NCBI RefSeq assembly: GCF_001625215.2
Contig: NC_030387.2
Span: forward strand, 38,401,606 to 38,465,605
DNA length: 64,000 bases
Origin: Daucus carota subsp. sativus
Lineage: Eukaryota; Streptophyta; Magnoliopsida; Apiales; Apiaceae
Reading direction: 5' to 3'
In this document: piece by piece, positions 40,890-52,344 of the stretch
Layout: every line of letters begins with the position of its first letter
How positions within the stretch are numbered: position 1 is the stretch's first letter
Position numbers and translations under genes: made by a program
The notes under the pieces: generated by a model
Told to the model about the DNA's origin: nothing
Seen by the model: only the letters and a program-made list of their open reading frames with translations
Database searches by the model: none

Positions 40890-43555
40890 TCTTGCATGTT
40901 TAAACAATGTTGTCATCAGTATACACATATGTCTGTATCAGTCCGGTGGATTTGTTCAGAGATAATTACGTCCATCAATGAAGATAAACGCTGATATCAA
41001 GGCCCAGCACACAAAAATCTACTGCAGAAGATTTTTTTTAAATTTATGCTGTGGAGCGTAGCAAGTGGTTCCTGCAGGTTGCGGAGGAAATCAGCTCATG
41101 TTTCCTGTTTAATACAAAAAATAACCTTCTCTACTTTGGTGAGTATTCTACTTTTTTAGTTTTTGATGTACATATCTCAGAAGACTATGTCTAAACTAAA
41201 CTTTGTGTGCGCGTGTCAAAACTTACTGACACTAGGAGTAACAAGAGCTACAAATTTTTTAAGCTCCATGTTCCAGATGTTCAATGATGTAAAATTCAGT
41301 TTCCTTGATGAAATGATCAATAATGAATATCTGTGTTATAGTACCCATGTCTTGTTTTAGTATTTCTTAAGAATTCGAAAGCATGTTACTTGTATAAACA
41401 GAAATGCAACCATTACATGTTCAGAAACTTTAAAAGGTAGGGCGTTGTTCTTGTTCGTCTTCCAGGGGCTAATAGTCTGTTATGAAAAATGTTACACCAG
41501 CAGAGACTGAAGATACCAGAGACCTTTCAATAGTAACGATCATATTATATGTCTTTTGATGAAACCTTATGCTGTTAGGAGGGGTCCGAACCTGATCATT
41601 TCCTTCACCCGGAAGCCTATTTTTGGGACTGCAGACTATATCATTTTCTCAATATCAAGTTCCGTTAATGGCTCTACTGAAAATTTCTATGTTATTCAAT
41701 TAGGATTCTCAAGAATGAGATTTAACCAGTTGATCCAATAGAAACAAAAACTGTTGTCCCATGTGAATCTACTTAGATATATTCTGCAAAACTTTCTCAT
41801 CTTGATTCTTGGACTAACAATATGTGTACCATGTTGAAAGAGGGAAGAAACACCATAGATATTTTGTTGTGATGAACAATATGAGCCACAACTAGTTGCT
41901 TCTCCAATTGTGATATGGGTAGGTCATGAAATTGACTCAGTGTTTTGCATCTGTTTTTCCATTTCATTTTCTTCCACTTTTCCATCTTTTTTGCCCTTTG
42001 AAAAAGGCAAAAAGCTACCCACTTCAATGCAAATGCCAAAACTCTGCTTTATCATCCATGGGGTGTAGCTTCAGAGTTGGTTGGAATATGTTCAAGTTGA
42101 ATAAGAGTAAATCTTGGCCACACTTTAAAAGAAATATCAGGATTTGTAGCTTTGTTTGTGTGTTGAGCAACAGAGGAATAATCTTGACTGTCATTGTATG
42201 TGGATATACATCTTTTCCTTTAGCACATCTATTTTAATTGTAGATCATTTGCAGCCGTGGATTTATAGCCTCTGGAGGACCACATGTCACCTTGCATGGA
42301 AATGAGAGAGCCCATTGTTGTGGATTTTTTTGTTATCCTCTTCTCAATTTCTCATGTATAACAGCATAAGCCATAAGCTATCAGTGAAGTCCGATGGTAT
42401 ATTTACCCCACTGCCAAGAAATAAAATAAAAATAATCCTATGGTATATTATATTATATAGTCCATCGTTGTCAGGTTGTTTACGTTCACTGTTTGCACGT
42501 ACTTTGGGGTCCTATGAAATATAATTCATAACGTTTTTTTTATTATTTTTAATAAACAATCTAAACATCAAATTTTTATTCAGGAAAAAATATTTTAATT
42601 TTTTTTACGAAACAATATTTTGTAGGAGTCTCAAAATGTGTGTTAAAAAGTGTCATAAAGAACCTGCTAGACAGAGGGAATTAAAATTTAATCAATTTAA
42701 TGACAATTTTATGTTTTGTTTTATGTCATGCTACGGTTCTGCTATCTTAAAAAATTTAGTTGAGCTGAATCTTAAATTCATTAATTGTCGCTCATCCTGA
42801 CCGCCCAAGTATTATTTATCAGAGAAGATAGCCACCTACAAGGCTACAGCAATAAGAAATCACCCACTCGCTTTTTCCTCTTTTTTCTTTTAGAAATAAA
42901 GCATGCTTCTGAATACTTGTAAATATCAATCTATCAGTTGCATCTTTTCTAGTAAACCAGGACTATGGTTTATCTCATGAGCCCACCACTTAACCATTAG
43001 CAAATTTCTACAATAAAATTTCGATAAACAAGGGGACAAAACATTCTTCTCAAACTCATCACTTATATATTTATTTGACACGTACATTTCCCTATCAATT
43101 CAACAACTCCAATATACAACTAATCTGGTCAAACTTATTTGTTGACCATGTTTTTAAGGTCAATCAAATTAATCATGCAAGTAGATATTTTCTTCCTTTG
43201 TGGGTTGTGGGAATAATAAGTGTTTAAAAAGTTATTGGAAGAAAAAGTGGCTGTGAAAGTATAAGTTAAAGAATTATTTGAGTAAAAGTCAGTTGAGAAT
43301 CCAATTGAACTGCTTTTTTTACTTGGGCCTAATGGTGGAGAGACACTTACATGGGCAGAAAGGGAACATAATGGTTGGTTGATGACAAGTAATCCATTTT
43401 GGCTACACCATGGGCACAAAGTCAATTCCTTCAAGTACAAATCACTTGTATTCATTTAGGTTAATGATAGGTTATTATAATCACTCATCAGTGAATTATG
43501 ATGTTCTAATATTTTGACTTTTAAGGTCTTTCTGATTAAGAGCCTGCTAAGTGTG
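40890..43555. other. Region downstream of the cyclic Dof factor
   Basis: No gene. It includes the CDF 3' UTR and flank. A likely MITE remnant at about 42500-42670 has one end GACAGAGGGAATTA and no clear partner. Confidence 0.4.
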
Positions 43556-46500
43556 CACAACATTCCCGTATCAGTAGAGTCTAGACAGGGCTCCGGAATG
43601 TTGGGAAAATAAGTATGCTATATTGCAGAACCATTTCAAAAGATCAGCATTCATGAATTTGCTGTTGTTTTTACTATGAACAACTTCAACAGTAAGGTTT
43701 TACTGTACTGAATTCTACAAGTTATCATCTTGTCGTCGACAACATTGCGATATATAGATAGTTCACCAAGATTCAAATGCCGGCCTGGAACCACAAATTC
43801 AAGTACTTAACAGCACAACTGCACAAGATGAACATACCACACCTGTCTGATGCATGTTATTTCTATCTAGTGATCCTTCAAGGAGGTCAAGTTCATTTTA
43901 TCATGGACTGTTTGGTTAAATTAGATGTCTCGGTATACAGTCATAATCTTATAATTCCTAAAATGTGAACCAAAATCCAGCTTATCAGGAGGATACAGTC
44001 ATAATCTTATAATTCCTAAAATGTGCTATTCCAATATTGTTCTGTTCTAGGCACATAGATGAAAGATCAGAAGAATAAAAACATATATCTTCAGTATAAA
44101 CATGTCATCGAATGCATAAGCAGAATACCTACTGACATTGCAACTTGCATTAAAATTTAAAAACAGTGAAGGTATCGTTCCATGCCGGACTTGTAAAACT
44201 GCCCAAAGATTGATTTATATCTGATAACATATGTGGAGAGATCATAGCATATAATCATACACTTCTTTAGAGGCTTGTTGCAAATATATGTAAAAAGACC
44301 TTCTCAGATACTTAATCTGTGTCCTGGTCTGCTCAGAAGCTTGTATTAGTTTACATTTTCTAGATGTAAGTATGCTGCTATCTACTTAGATTGGATTATA
44401 CTATGACAGTATGGAAATTAGTCTGACACTAGTAGAGATTGGTGAGTAATTCACATGCGTAAATGTAACATCCAATGAATAAATGACTCATACGGATGCA
44501 ATTGCATACCCAAAATTTATTGTTTCGTTGTCTCAATTCATTCTTGTCTGTGGCAAAAATGGTTATAAAGTTCATTCACCGATTAGTTACTGGTATATTT
44601 CTTATGAGTATTAGATATATGGAAATCGAAGACCTTAATATCGAAATATGATCACAAGGACAGGAACTCAATCCAAATGATGTTAGGCAGTTCAATGTAT
44701 CTCTGTCCAAGTCATACTTTTATAACTCTTCATGTAGCCAATAGCAGAATGAGGAAGGGATGACAATAAAACGAGGCACAAAATTGCTAATCTAAACACC
44801 AACAGATGGGTTCGAGGTTCCGATTCCTGTAACCGGGCTCATTAACCATAAACCAAACGCCCTCTAAATGAAGTTGATGTCAATGCTGAAGCACACAAGT
44901 AATGTTATGCTATACACCGAAATACACACCAATCTGGTTCTTTACTTTGAGAAAACAAAAAGTTGACATGCATGGGATCCGATAAAAGCTTAGTGACTTG
45001 CTGGTCTTCTCTTTTAGATCTTATTACATTCTATACCATGAAATTTCCTTGTAATTGTGTGGCAAGCGATAAAAAGATTATGGGCAGAGCGACTCCTAGA
45101 CATTTGACGTATGAGCCAAGTAGAAAATGTACTGGCAATCATATCAATAATCTTAAAGTCGTTCTGATCAACATTTAACCATTAGGTACACAACATTCCC
45201 GTATCAGCACGATTTAGGCAGCTCGTCTGAGGATAAACCTACTTTGTGTTTTTAACGTTTAAATACTTGGGATAGTAAGTTGGAAATCTTTACATGATGT
45301 GATACATAAATAAAACTGATCATGGTCATGGTCCAGATTAATTTTTCACCAGACTCATATAACAACTAGAATGCTAACTGGATGCTGTTTTGCAGAATCA
45401 TTTCGATAAATCTACTCATAACAATTACGGCTCTTTTACTACAAACAACTACAACAGCAATCCTTTACTGAACTCTACAGCTCATCGTCTTGCAGTCGAC
45501 GACCTTGCCATATACAGATAGTTCACAGAGATTCATATGCCAACCTGGACAACCACAAATTCAAGTATACAGCAGCACAGTAGTATTACATTCAGTTCTT
45601 CTGCTACAAAGCACTATCTAGGTTATAAACATACACACCTGTCTGATGCATTTCATTTCTCTTAAATTATCTTTCAAAAAAGGCCGAGTTCATTTCATCA
45701 TAGACTATTTATTAAACATTTGTCAAAAACTCTGTAAATAAGAAGGCATATCTTCATCCTGAAAATTTCATCGAATGCATAAGCAGAAGACTAATACAGA
45801 TTGCAACTTGCATTAAGAGCGGTGAAGGTATGAATTGTTTCATGCTGGACTTGAAAAACTGCTATAGATTAATTTATATCCGATGACATATAAACACCCA
45901 AAGTTATTGTTTCGTCGACTCAATTCATTTTGTCTGTGGGAAAAAGGTGATTAGGTTCTTTGGCCAATTAGTTACTGGTATGTTTCATATGAGTTTCATA
46001 TAAATGGAAATGGAATCTAGGCCTTTAGCATTACAGCATCATTGTTACCTCATCCAGCAATGCGAAATGGAAGACTCAACGGAGTTAATGTCAATGCTAT
46101 ACACGGATTACACACTGATCCCTTTCTCTTCGAGAGAACACAAAGATGACATGACAATATCATATTCTTTACCATGAAGCTTCCTTGTAATTGTGCAGCA
46201 TGCGCCATGCGGGTATATTCACTTTGTGACAGCAACATTTTTGTTTTGTATATTAAATGGAAAATTACAATTATAAAAGCAATATCTCCAATGATGTTCA
46301 CTAAATTAGATGTAACACATTTCGTCTCGATATTACTGGCTATACTGACTATATTTTAAAAATGACATGTTATTATTATTATAAATAAAACATATTATTT
46401 TAATATACTAACAGATGATGTGGAATCTTACTGCATGTCACTATATAGCGAGACTGACTCTAATTTCAGACAAGAGTTTTGTACCATTGAAATGGTGAAA

Positions 46501-46640
46501 AATATACATATTTATCTATAAATTTTGTTTTTGGTGGAATTGGTAAAAAGAAGCAATTATGGGCAGAGAAATTCCTAGACATCTGATGTAGAGCTAAGTT
46601 TAAAATCTACAAGTGACACATACACGAAATTGCCAGGAAA
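43556..46640. repeat. Diverged tandem duplication of about 1.6 kb, non-coding
   Basis: Two copies run head to tail: about 43556-45185 and about 45188-46640. Shared landmarks in the same order are ACAACATTCCCGTATCAG (43558, 45190), ATAGTTCAC then AACCACAAATTCAAGTA, CATCGAATGCATAAGCAGAA, ATTGCAACTTGCATTAA, CAATTAGTTACTGGTAT-like, and CCATGAAATTTCCTTGTAAT-like sequence. No coding frame is conserved. The last part is similar again to about 48690-49450, downstream of the EF-hand gene. Confidence 0.6.
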
Positions 46641-46992
46641 ATTCTGCAGACTGTCCCATTTCTTGCTTGGATTTAGTTCTTTTTTTTAGTACTCCTATAT
46701 ACAAAGATCAAACATTTAATTTATCTTATTTTGTTAAGTAAACTACTGATTTATACCCAAAAAATATGTCTGCCCGACTTTGAAATACCCGAAAATATTT
46801 GATCAGTATTGATTTCTTCATAAAAAACAGGGACCGTAGACTTCTGCTTGCTTCACAAAGAAGATATAGTACTAATATGTGCGGCTTAAAGAGAAAGCTA
46901 GATGCTTTATGCAACTCTGACTGTCTGATTTGCTATGCATTTTCATGGAGCTTTAAATAACGTTTCAAAAGCCATTTAACAACTCCTACATC

Positions 46993-47002
46993 TATATATA
47001 AA
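46993..47002 (+). promoter_or_regulatory. TATA box of the EF-hand gene
   Basis: TATATATAAA, about 120 bases before ATG 47122. In-frame upstream ATG/TTG codons lie at or before the expected transcription start, so they are not used. Confidence 0.55.
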
Positions 47003-47121
47003 TGCTACAATGCAATACCATAATCCACATCTCTTACATTAGCACAAAGAGTTCTGTATACTCATTCTTAGCTCACTCACTTTTGTACAGCTCTCCTTTC
47101 TCGAACCAGCATTTAACAAAC

Positions 47122-47742
47122 ATGAGTGATCCAGTTTCGGTTGGGGGGATAATCTTGATGGGAATCAAGTCAGCTAGCCTCACATCGCTTGTCAGCATTG
47201 GCGTATTGTTTATGGTTCTATGTTGTTTAATAGAACTATACGACGACTTCTATTCGTCTGTAGTTCAGCCCTCACTAGACTTCCTCTCTGTCAGGTGGAA
47301 ATGTTATTCCGCCAAGGGGACTAATTCCCAGGTCCGAAAAATGATCTTGAATCCTCGCTCTAAAGACGAGGATCATGATCATCAAGACACCAAGTGGATA
47401 TTACGTGAAGAAGTTGAGATGGTAATTAAAAGATTAGGACTTTCCTGGGAGCCAAATTGTGACATGAAGTTACCAGAAATATTTACTTCACATGATATCG
47501 CAAATATGTTCAATGCGAATGAGCCAAGCCTAGGGGAAGTCAAGCAAGCTTTTGATTTGTTTGATGAGAATAGTGATGGCTATATAGACCAAAATGAGTT
47601 AGCCAGAGTCCTCAAGAGGCTGGGCTTAAAAGAATTCTCGGAAACTGAATGTCGGAAGATGATTAAAATTTATGATCGAAACAGGGACGGGCTTATTGAT
47701 TTCTCCGAGTTCTGTGAGCTTGTCGACGACAGCTTCTGTTAA
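47122..47742 (+). CDS. Membrane-anchored EF-hand protein, CML45/46-like
   Basis: An intronless 206-residue ORF. A hydrophobic segment at about 18-38 (SLTSLVSIGVLFMVLCCLIE) is a signal-anchor helix. A charged linker follows, then two consecutive EF-hands at the C-terminus. The first has loop DENSDGYIDQNE (148-159), the second DRNRDGLIDFSE (185-196), and both have all calcium-coordinating positions filled. The arrangement (N-terminal helix, long linker, one C-terminal EF pair) is that of plant calmodulin-like CML45/46 proteins, putative calcium sensors at membranes. I start at ATG 47122 because the TATA box at 46993 puts the transcription start near 47025. The gene stands among decayed copies of its flanking DNA. 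Confidence 0.9.
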   Translation: MSDPVSVGGIILMGIKSASLTSLVSIGVLFMVLCCLIELYDDFYSSVVQPSLDFLSVRWKCYSAKGTNSQVRKMILNPRSKDEDHDHQDTKWILREEVEMVIKRLGLSWEPNCDMKLPEIFTSHDIANMFNANEPSLGEVKQAFDLFDENSDGYIDQNELARVLKRLGLKEFSETECRKMIKIYDRNRDGLIDFSEFCELVDDSFC

Positions 47743-49681
47743 CTACGTTCTTCCTCTTTTTTCTTCTCCGAACTCCGTTTTTTTCCTTTCGTTTTTTTAG
47801 TAAAAAACTTTATCTGCAGAGGTTGAGGGGAGAAGGGAATAAGAATGAAGAGAAGGCTGAAATCATCAAGGAATGCTTATTGCATTCCATTGCTAATACT
47901 TCATATTAGCTTATCTATTCATGTATATTAAATGACCTCATCAGAGCAAATTCTACTAATCAAAATACCAGCGAAATATCTAATTATACTCCTGATTACT
48001 ACATTACATAATATAATTGCAGAAATTCACAATAATCTCTCCAATTAAAACATCTCAAACTGACATGTCATCAACGCCACATCATTTGGGAAGAATACTG
48101 AATTTAGGTTCTTTAGCATTACTCGTGTCGAGTTGCCCCGTACATGAAGGATAATATAGGGGCTTGTAATGAGTTTCCAAGTTCTGTATGAATGCGTTCC
48201 TGACGGTTATCCAGGTGGTGACTGCACCACCAAGAGACATGATCATCCTTGTGCACGTTGTTTTTCACACTAATTTCCAAGATAACTGGTTGAGAACATA
48301 CAAATGATAATCCGTAAAAAATCATAGAATGAGATAATTTTGTCGCCCAACATATGCTACTAAAATACGTATGTTTAAGATCTAGACCCGATTTACAATC
48401 TTATCAAAGTTTTCTTTTAGATACTGTACACCCGAGTTTTACTTGTCTGCCAGTGTTAGTTTCTAATTTCGAGCGCATCACTTATAAAATGCTTGACAAA
48501 TGTGATTCTCATTCTAAGCAACTAAATTCTGTTTTAATAGAGAAAGTTCCTGTGATCAGAAGATTTAGCGGTGGAGGTAGTGTCAAAGTCGATACTGGCA
48601 CGATATTCGTCATACTTATATGCAACAATATTGATCCATGTTCCTGCAGTAAAAGCTTAATTATCGACTTCATGGCTTCTATTACACATCTTCAAATCTT
48701 AGTAAAATCTATACCATGAAATTTCATTGCCATTGTGTATCATGCAGATATATTTATATGTTATGATTCCCACATTTTTGTTTTGTATATTAAATCCAAC
48801 CTAATATAAAATTTAATAGGTTGCTAAAATTAATGTCAAAATATAATGCGACATGTTGTCGTATTTTAATTGTTCGCTCTTTGTTGAGTTTTGACATTGT
48901 CTCTAAAAAAAATGTATACACAACATATACATAATTTTCACTTATTTTTATATTTGTTTGAATATATTCACAATTTTGAGAGTCAACTTATAAAAATTAG
49001 GTTTGTTAAAATGATATGGTAAAATTGATACATATTGAGTAAAGAAAAAAATTATGATTCGATGATATTGATATTTAAAAACTGAAAGATGCTTGAAGGA
49101 CTTATCAATCATCTAAGTTAAGGTCGAAACGAAACTGATAAAGCAAAAGTAGTTGTCGTCTGCTTAGCAACTCACAGACATTCGACGTCTGAACTAAAAT
49201 ATAAAACGTACAAGTGACACATTCAAGAAATTACCAGGAAAATTCCTCCAACGCCCCATTCCACGTTTGAATTTTAGTTCTCTTCTATTATGAATTTAAT
49301 AATTATTTATATGGATTAAAATGTGACAAATGCTTTTCATAGCAAGAGCGGCTGAATATCCTTATATATTTCTCATGTCACCCGAATCGGAGAGTTTTAT
49401 TTCTTCGTAAAGAGCAGGACTGTCGACTTCTCTTTTGCTTTGCGAACGAGATATAATTATAATTATCATACTAACAAGTAATCCCCTCCACCGATTCACT
49501 GGTTCATCCAATTCTTGACCGGAGCAATGTGCATGAGAGCATGTTTTCCTCACTATTATAAATGGGTGCAAATTCGGTATATATTTGTAGGTATAAGAGT
49601 AAACTAAACTTGTCTCAGTATTCCCACTACCATAAATTTTACTGGGACAAGCATATGAATCCAACACTGCGCATAATGGTG
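47743..49681. other. Downstream flank of the EF-hand gene with decayed duplicates
   Basis: No intact gene. About 48690-49450 resembles 46160-46900 upstream of the EF-hand gene (shared ATTTTTGTTTTGTATATTAA, then AAATTNCCAGGAAAATTC, then a TTTCTTC(A/G)TAAA block). A further block near 49475-49540 (CGATTCACTGGTTCATCCA) recurs near 51148-51190. Confidence 0.45.
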
Positions 49682-49684
49682 TTA

Positions 49685-50066
49685 GAGCATCTCCAAGAGA
49701 CTCTTCATTCAGGCTCCTAACTTGAGATTTGAGGAGGGAGAAGCAAAATATTGCTCCAAGAGACTCTTAAGTGGCTCTTAAATCTTAAGAGCCTCTTGTT
49801 TCTCTCTCCTCTCTCGTCAAAGTTAAGAGCCACCACATGGCTCCTAACTTATTTTTTCACAATAAAAAAATCATTCCCTCCAATCAACCTCCATCTTTCT
49901 CTCTCTTTTGTTATAGTGGAGCCCAATATATGAATAAAATATGAAATAGTGAAGAGATGTAGAAAGTATTGTTGGAGTTTACACTCTTAACTTTGTCCTA
50001 AATTACTAAGAGCCATATTTTTTATATTATATTTAGGAGCCAACAAGGAGGCTCTTGGAGATGGTC
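49685..50066. mobile_element. Harbinger/Tourist-like MITE
   Basis: GAGCATCTCCAAGAG at the left and CTCTTGGAGATGGTC at the right are inverted ends, with TTA on both sides (49682-49684, 50067-50069), the usual 3-bp target duplication of this group. The interior is full of GGCTCTTA/TAAGAGCC motifs. Confidence 0.75.
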
Positions 50067-50069
50067 TTA

Positions 50070-50328
50070 GTTCATATGCAAGATATTGAATTTGAGTTTG
50101 ATGAATATGTTTTCATTCGTTCTATTATTTAACTTTTGTAGCAGGCATCGATGATTATATATGTTTTAATAATAATATTATAAGATTGTTTCAAAATAAT
50201 AATAATATTATAAGATTATAATGAACATAACACCCTAGTAATATTACATGTACCACATTGAGTACAAAATGCGTTATAAAATGACATAAGACCACTAACA
50301 TGATAATTTGTAATAATTTAATTATAGA

Positions 50329-50359
<31 letters not shown>

Positions 50360-51741
50360 CTGTGTGTGTGTGTGTGAGATTTATTATTATTATTATTTAA
50401 ATTATAATCAATTAAAATATGAGACCTGTCAGCTTCAGCCCTCTAAGCGAAATGTAAAGAAAACCGACTTCATCATCTTCATCCCGTAAGGAACTATGAG
50501 ATCTCTCCAAGTTGCCTCCTATAATTTATGAAAGCGAAATGTAAAGAAAAGAAGAAAAATTCATGAACCGATGATTTGAATCAATTAGTTAAAAATTTAG
50601 TACAATTCAGATTCATCATGTTTATATCAAAACTAGTTATGTACTGTATTTACAACAATTCTCAACGAATAATATAGTGGAACAATTTTTAATCTTTCTT
50701 GAACATTAACGCTGTCAAAAATCATGATATTCTTGCACGCAATTTATATAGTTCCTAGATCAATCCGGACCCAGTAAATTTATCTTTTGATCAAATTCCT
50801 GTCCACATATGATTACTCTATGATATTTAAACAAATTTTGTTATTCTTGTTTATGAGGGTTCTGTTTTCTCGTTTTATTATTTTTGTTTAGAAATTTAGT
50901 TTGCAAAAATTAACGAGAAGAAGGGGATTAAACGTAGAGAAAGCTGATTTCATGTACTACTCTCTACATAAAGAAATGCTTTCAACTCCTTCCTTTATAT
51001 CAGCAAATTCACTGCTGAAACTTAAGTGCAGCCTATACGTAAAGAAATTAAGCTGTTTTTATACGAGCATATCAAATGTTGTATATACTGGCGAAAAGAA
51101 ACTCTTGACTAAGTACTGAAAGTCTGAAATAAAAAAAATCCCCTCAACGATTCACTGGTTCATCCAGATCTTGATCAGAGCAACGTGCATGTCTAACCAT
51201 TCATGCACTTTTCACTTGGAAACAAATCATATACATAATCACATACTTGAAAGCATGCTATTATTCAGACTACATGTAACATGCGTGGGAGCATGTTTTG
51301 CATGTTCACTATATATAATAGGTAGCATCTCGTTAATTTTAGTTTCACTTGATCTATTGTTAAAAAATGTTTGGTACCTTAATTAATTAAGATACCGGAG
51401 TAAACCAAATATTTATTTTTTGTTTCTAATCTTCCTGGTTCAAATCGCATAGGCATGAATTTTAGTTGTAATAATAATATAAACGTATATAATTTTTGAT
51501 CAAAATATATTTTTCACCCATAATTCTTCAGTAGCCTGTTTCGGGCTGATTTATTATAAGTTCTTAAATATTGAATTCTTGAAAAGACCTCGCTAGAAAT
51601 TGGATTCAGGAGATAAATTATAATGAAAATATTTAAATATGTTTTAGTTATAATAAAAATATCGACATAACAAATTTTAATATTTGATTTTTATTATTAT
51701 AATTTATATAGTTAGCTTATTAGTATCAAATTCAATTCATT
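50070..51741. other. AT-rich spacer before the LTR retrotransposon
   Basis: (TA)n-(GT)n microsatellite at about 50333-50376, then the decayed duplicate noted near 51140-51300. No credible gene. Confidence 0.4.
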
Positions 51742-52196
51742 TGTAACAACCGTGAAATTTACAAGTACGCCAAAATGCGGCTATTTAATTTAATTATTTA
51801 TTGTGTAAAAAGACTATTATTATAGTCTCGAATTTAATAAAAATATATGATATAAAAAGTATCAATTAAAATATTATAGTTGCGAGAATTCTAAAAAATG
51901 TATTATATCAACTAGTGTGGACCAGTATTTTAATATATGTGTTAAATCGAGAGTTGCGTTTAAACGAAGAATCTAGTTGACGCGGTTATCTAACTGCAGC
52001 CCGTGAATAGATAAATATAACGTCTTAGCCAAGTTGATTATTTTATTATAGACTCAAAATTTGGTAATAAAATATTAAAATGATAATTAATATATTTATT
52101 TATGTTATTATTTTATTCAATAATTAATTATTTAATATTATTTTTGAAATTATCCGAGAATAACCGAGCCAAGCGGGATAATTTTTACGAGTCGGA

Positions 52197-52252
52197 ACTT
52201 GGGGCCCAAGTCATAATACTTGGAGCCCAAGCATACAACTTGGATCCCAAGT
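52197..52252 (+). promoter_or_regulatory. Three phased palindromes in the LTR U3 region
   Basis: ACTTGGGGCCCAAGT (52197), ACTTGGAGCCCAAG (52218) and ACTTGGATCCCAAGT (52238) lie 21 and 20 bases apart, about 85-140 bases upstream of the LTR TATA box. Confidence 0.6.
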
Positions 52253-52336
52253 TTACGTGGTGGCCAAGTAGAATTAATTAATTAATTAGGCATACATTAG
52301 GAGAGTCATTAGCTTTAATGAGGATTAGTAAATGAG

Positions 52337-52344
52337 TATAAATA
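52337..52344 (+). promoter_or_regulatory. LTR TATA box
   Basis: TATAAATA about 600 bases into the LTR; predicts the R region to start near 52370. The same box is at 61899-61906 in the 3' LTR. Confidence 0.6.

Noticed and set aside
42500..42675. Complete Stowaway-like MITE
   Set aside because: Right end GACAGAGGGAATTA is plausible, but the left end does not match well enough.
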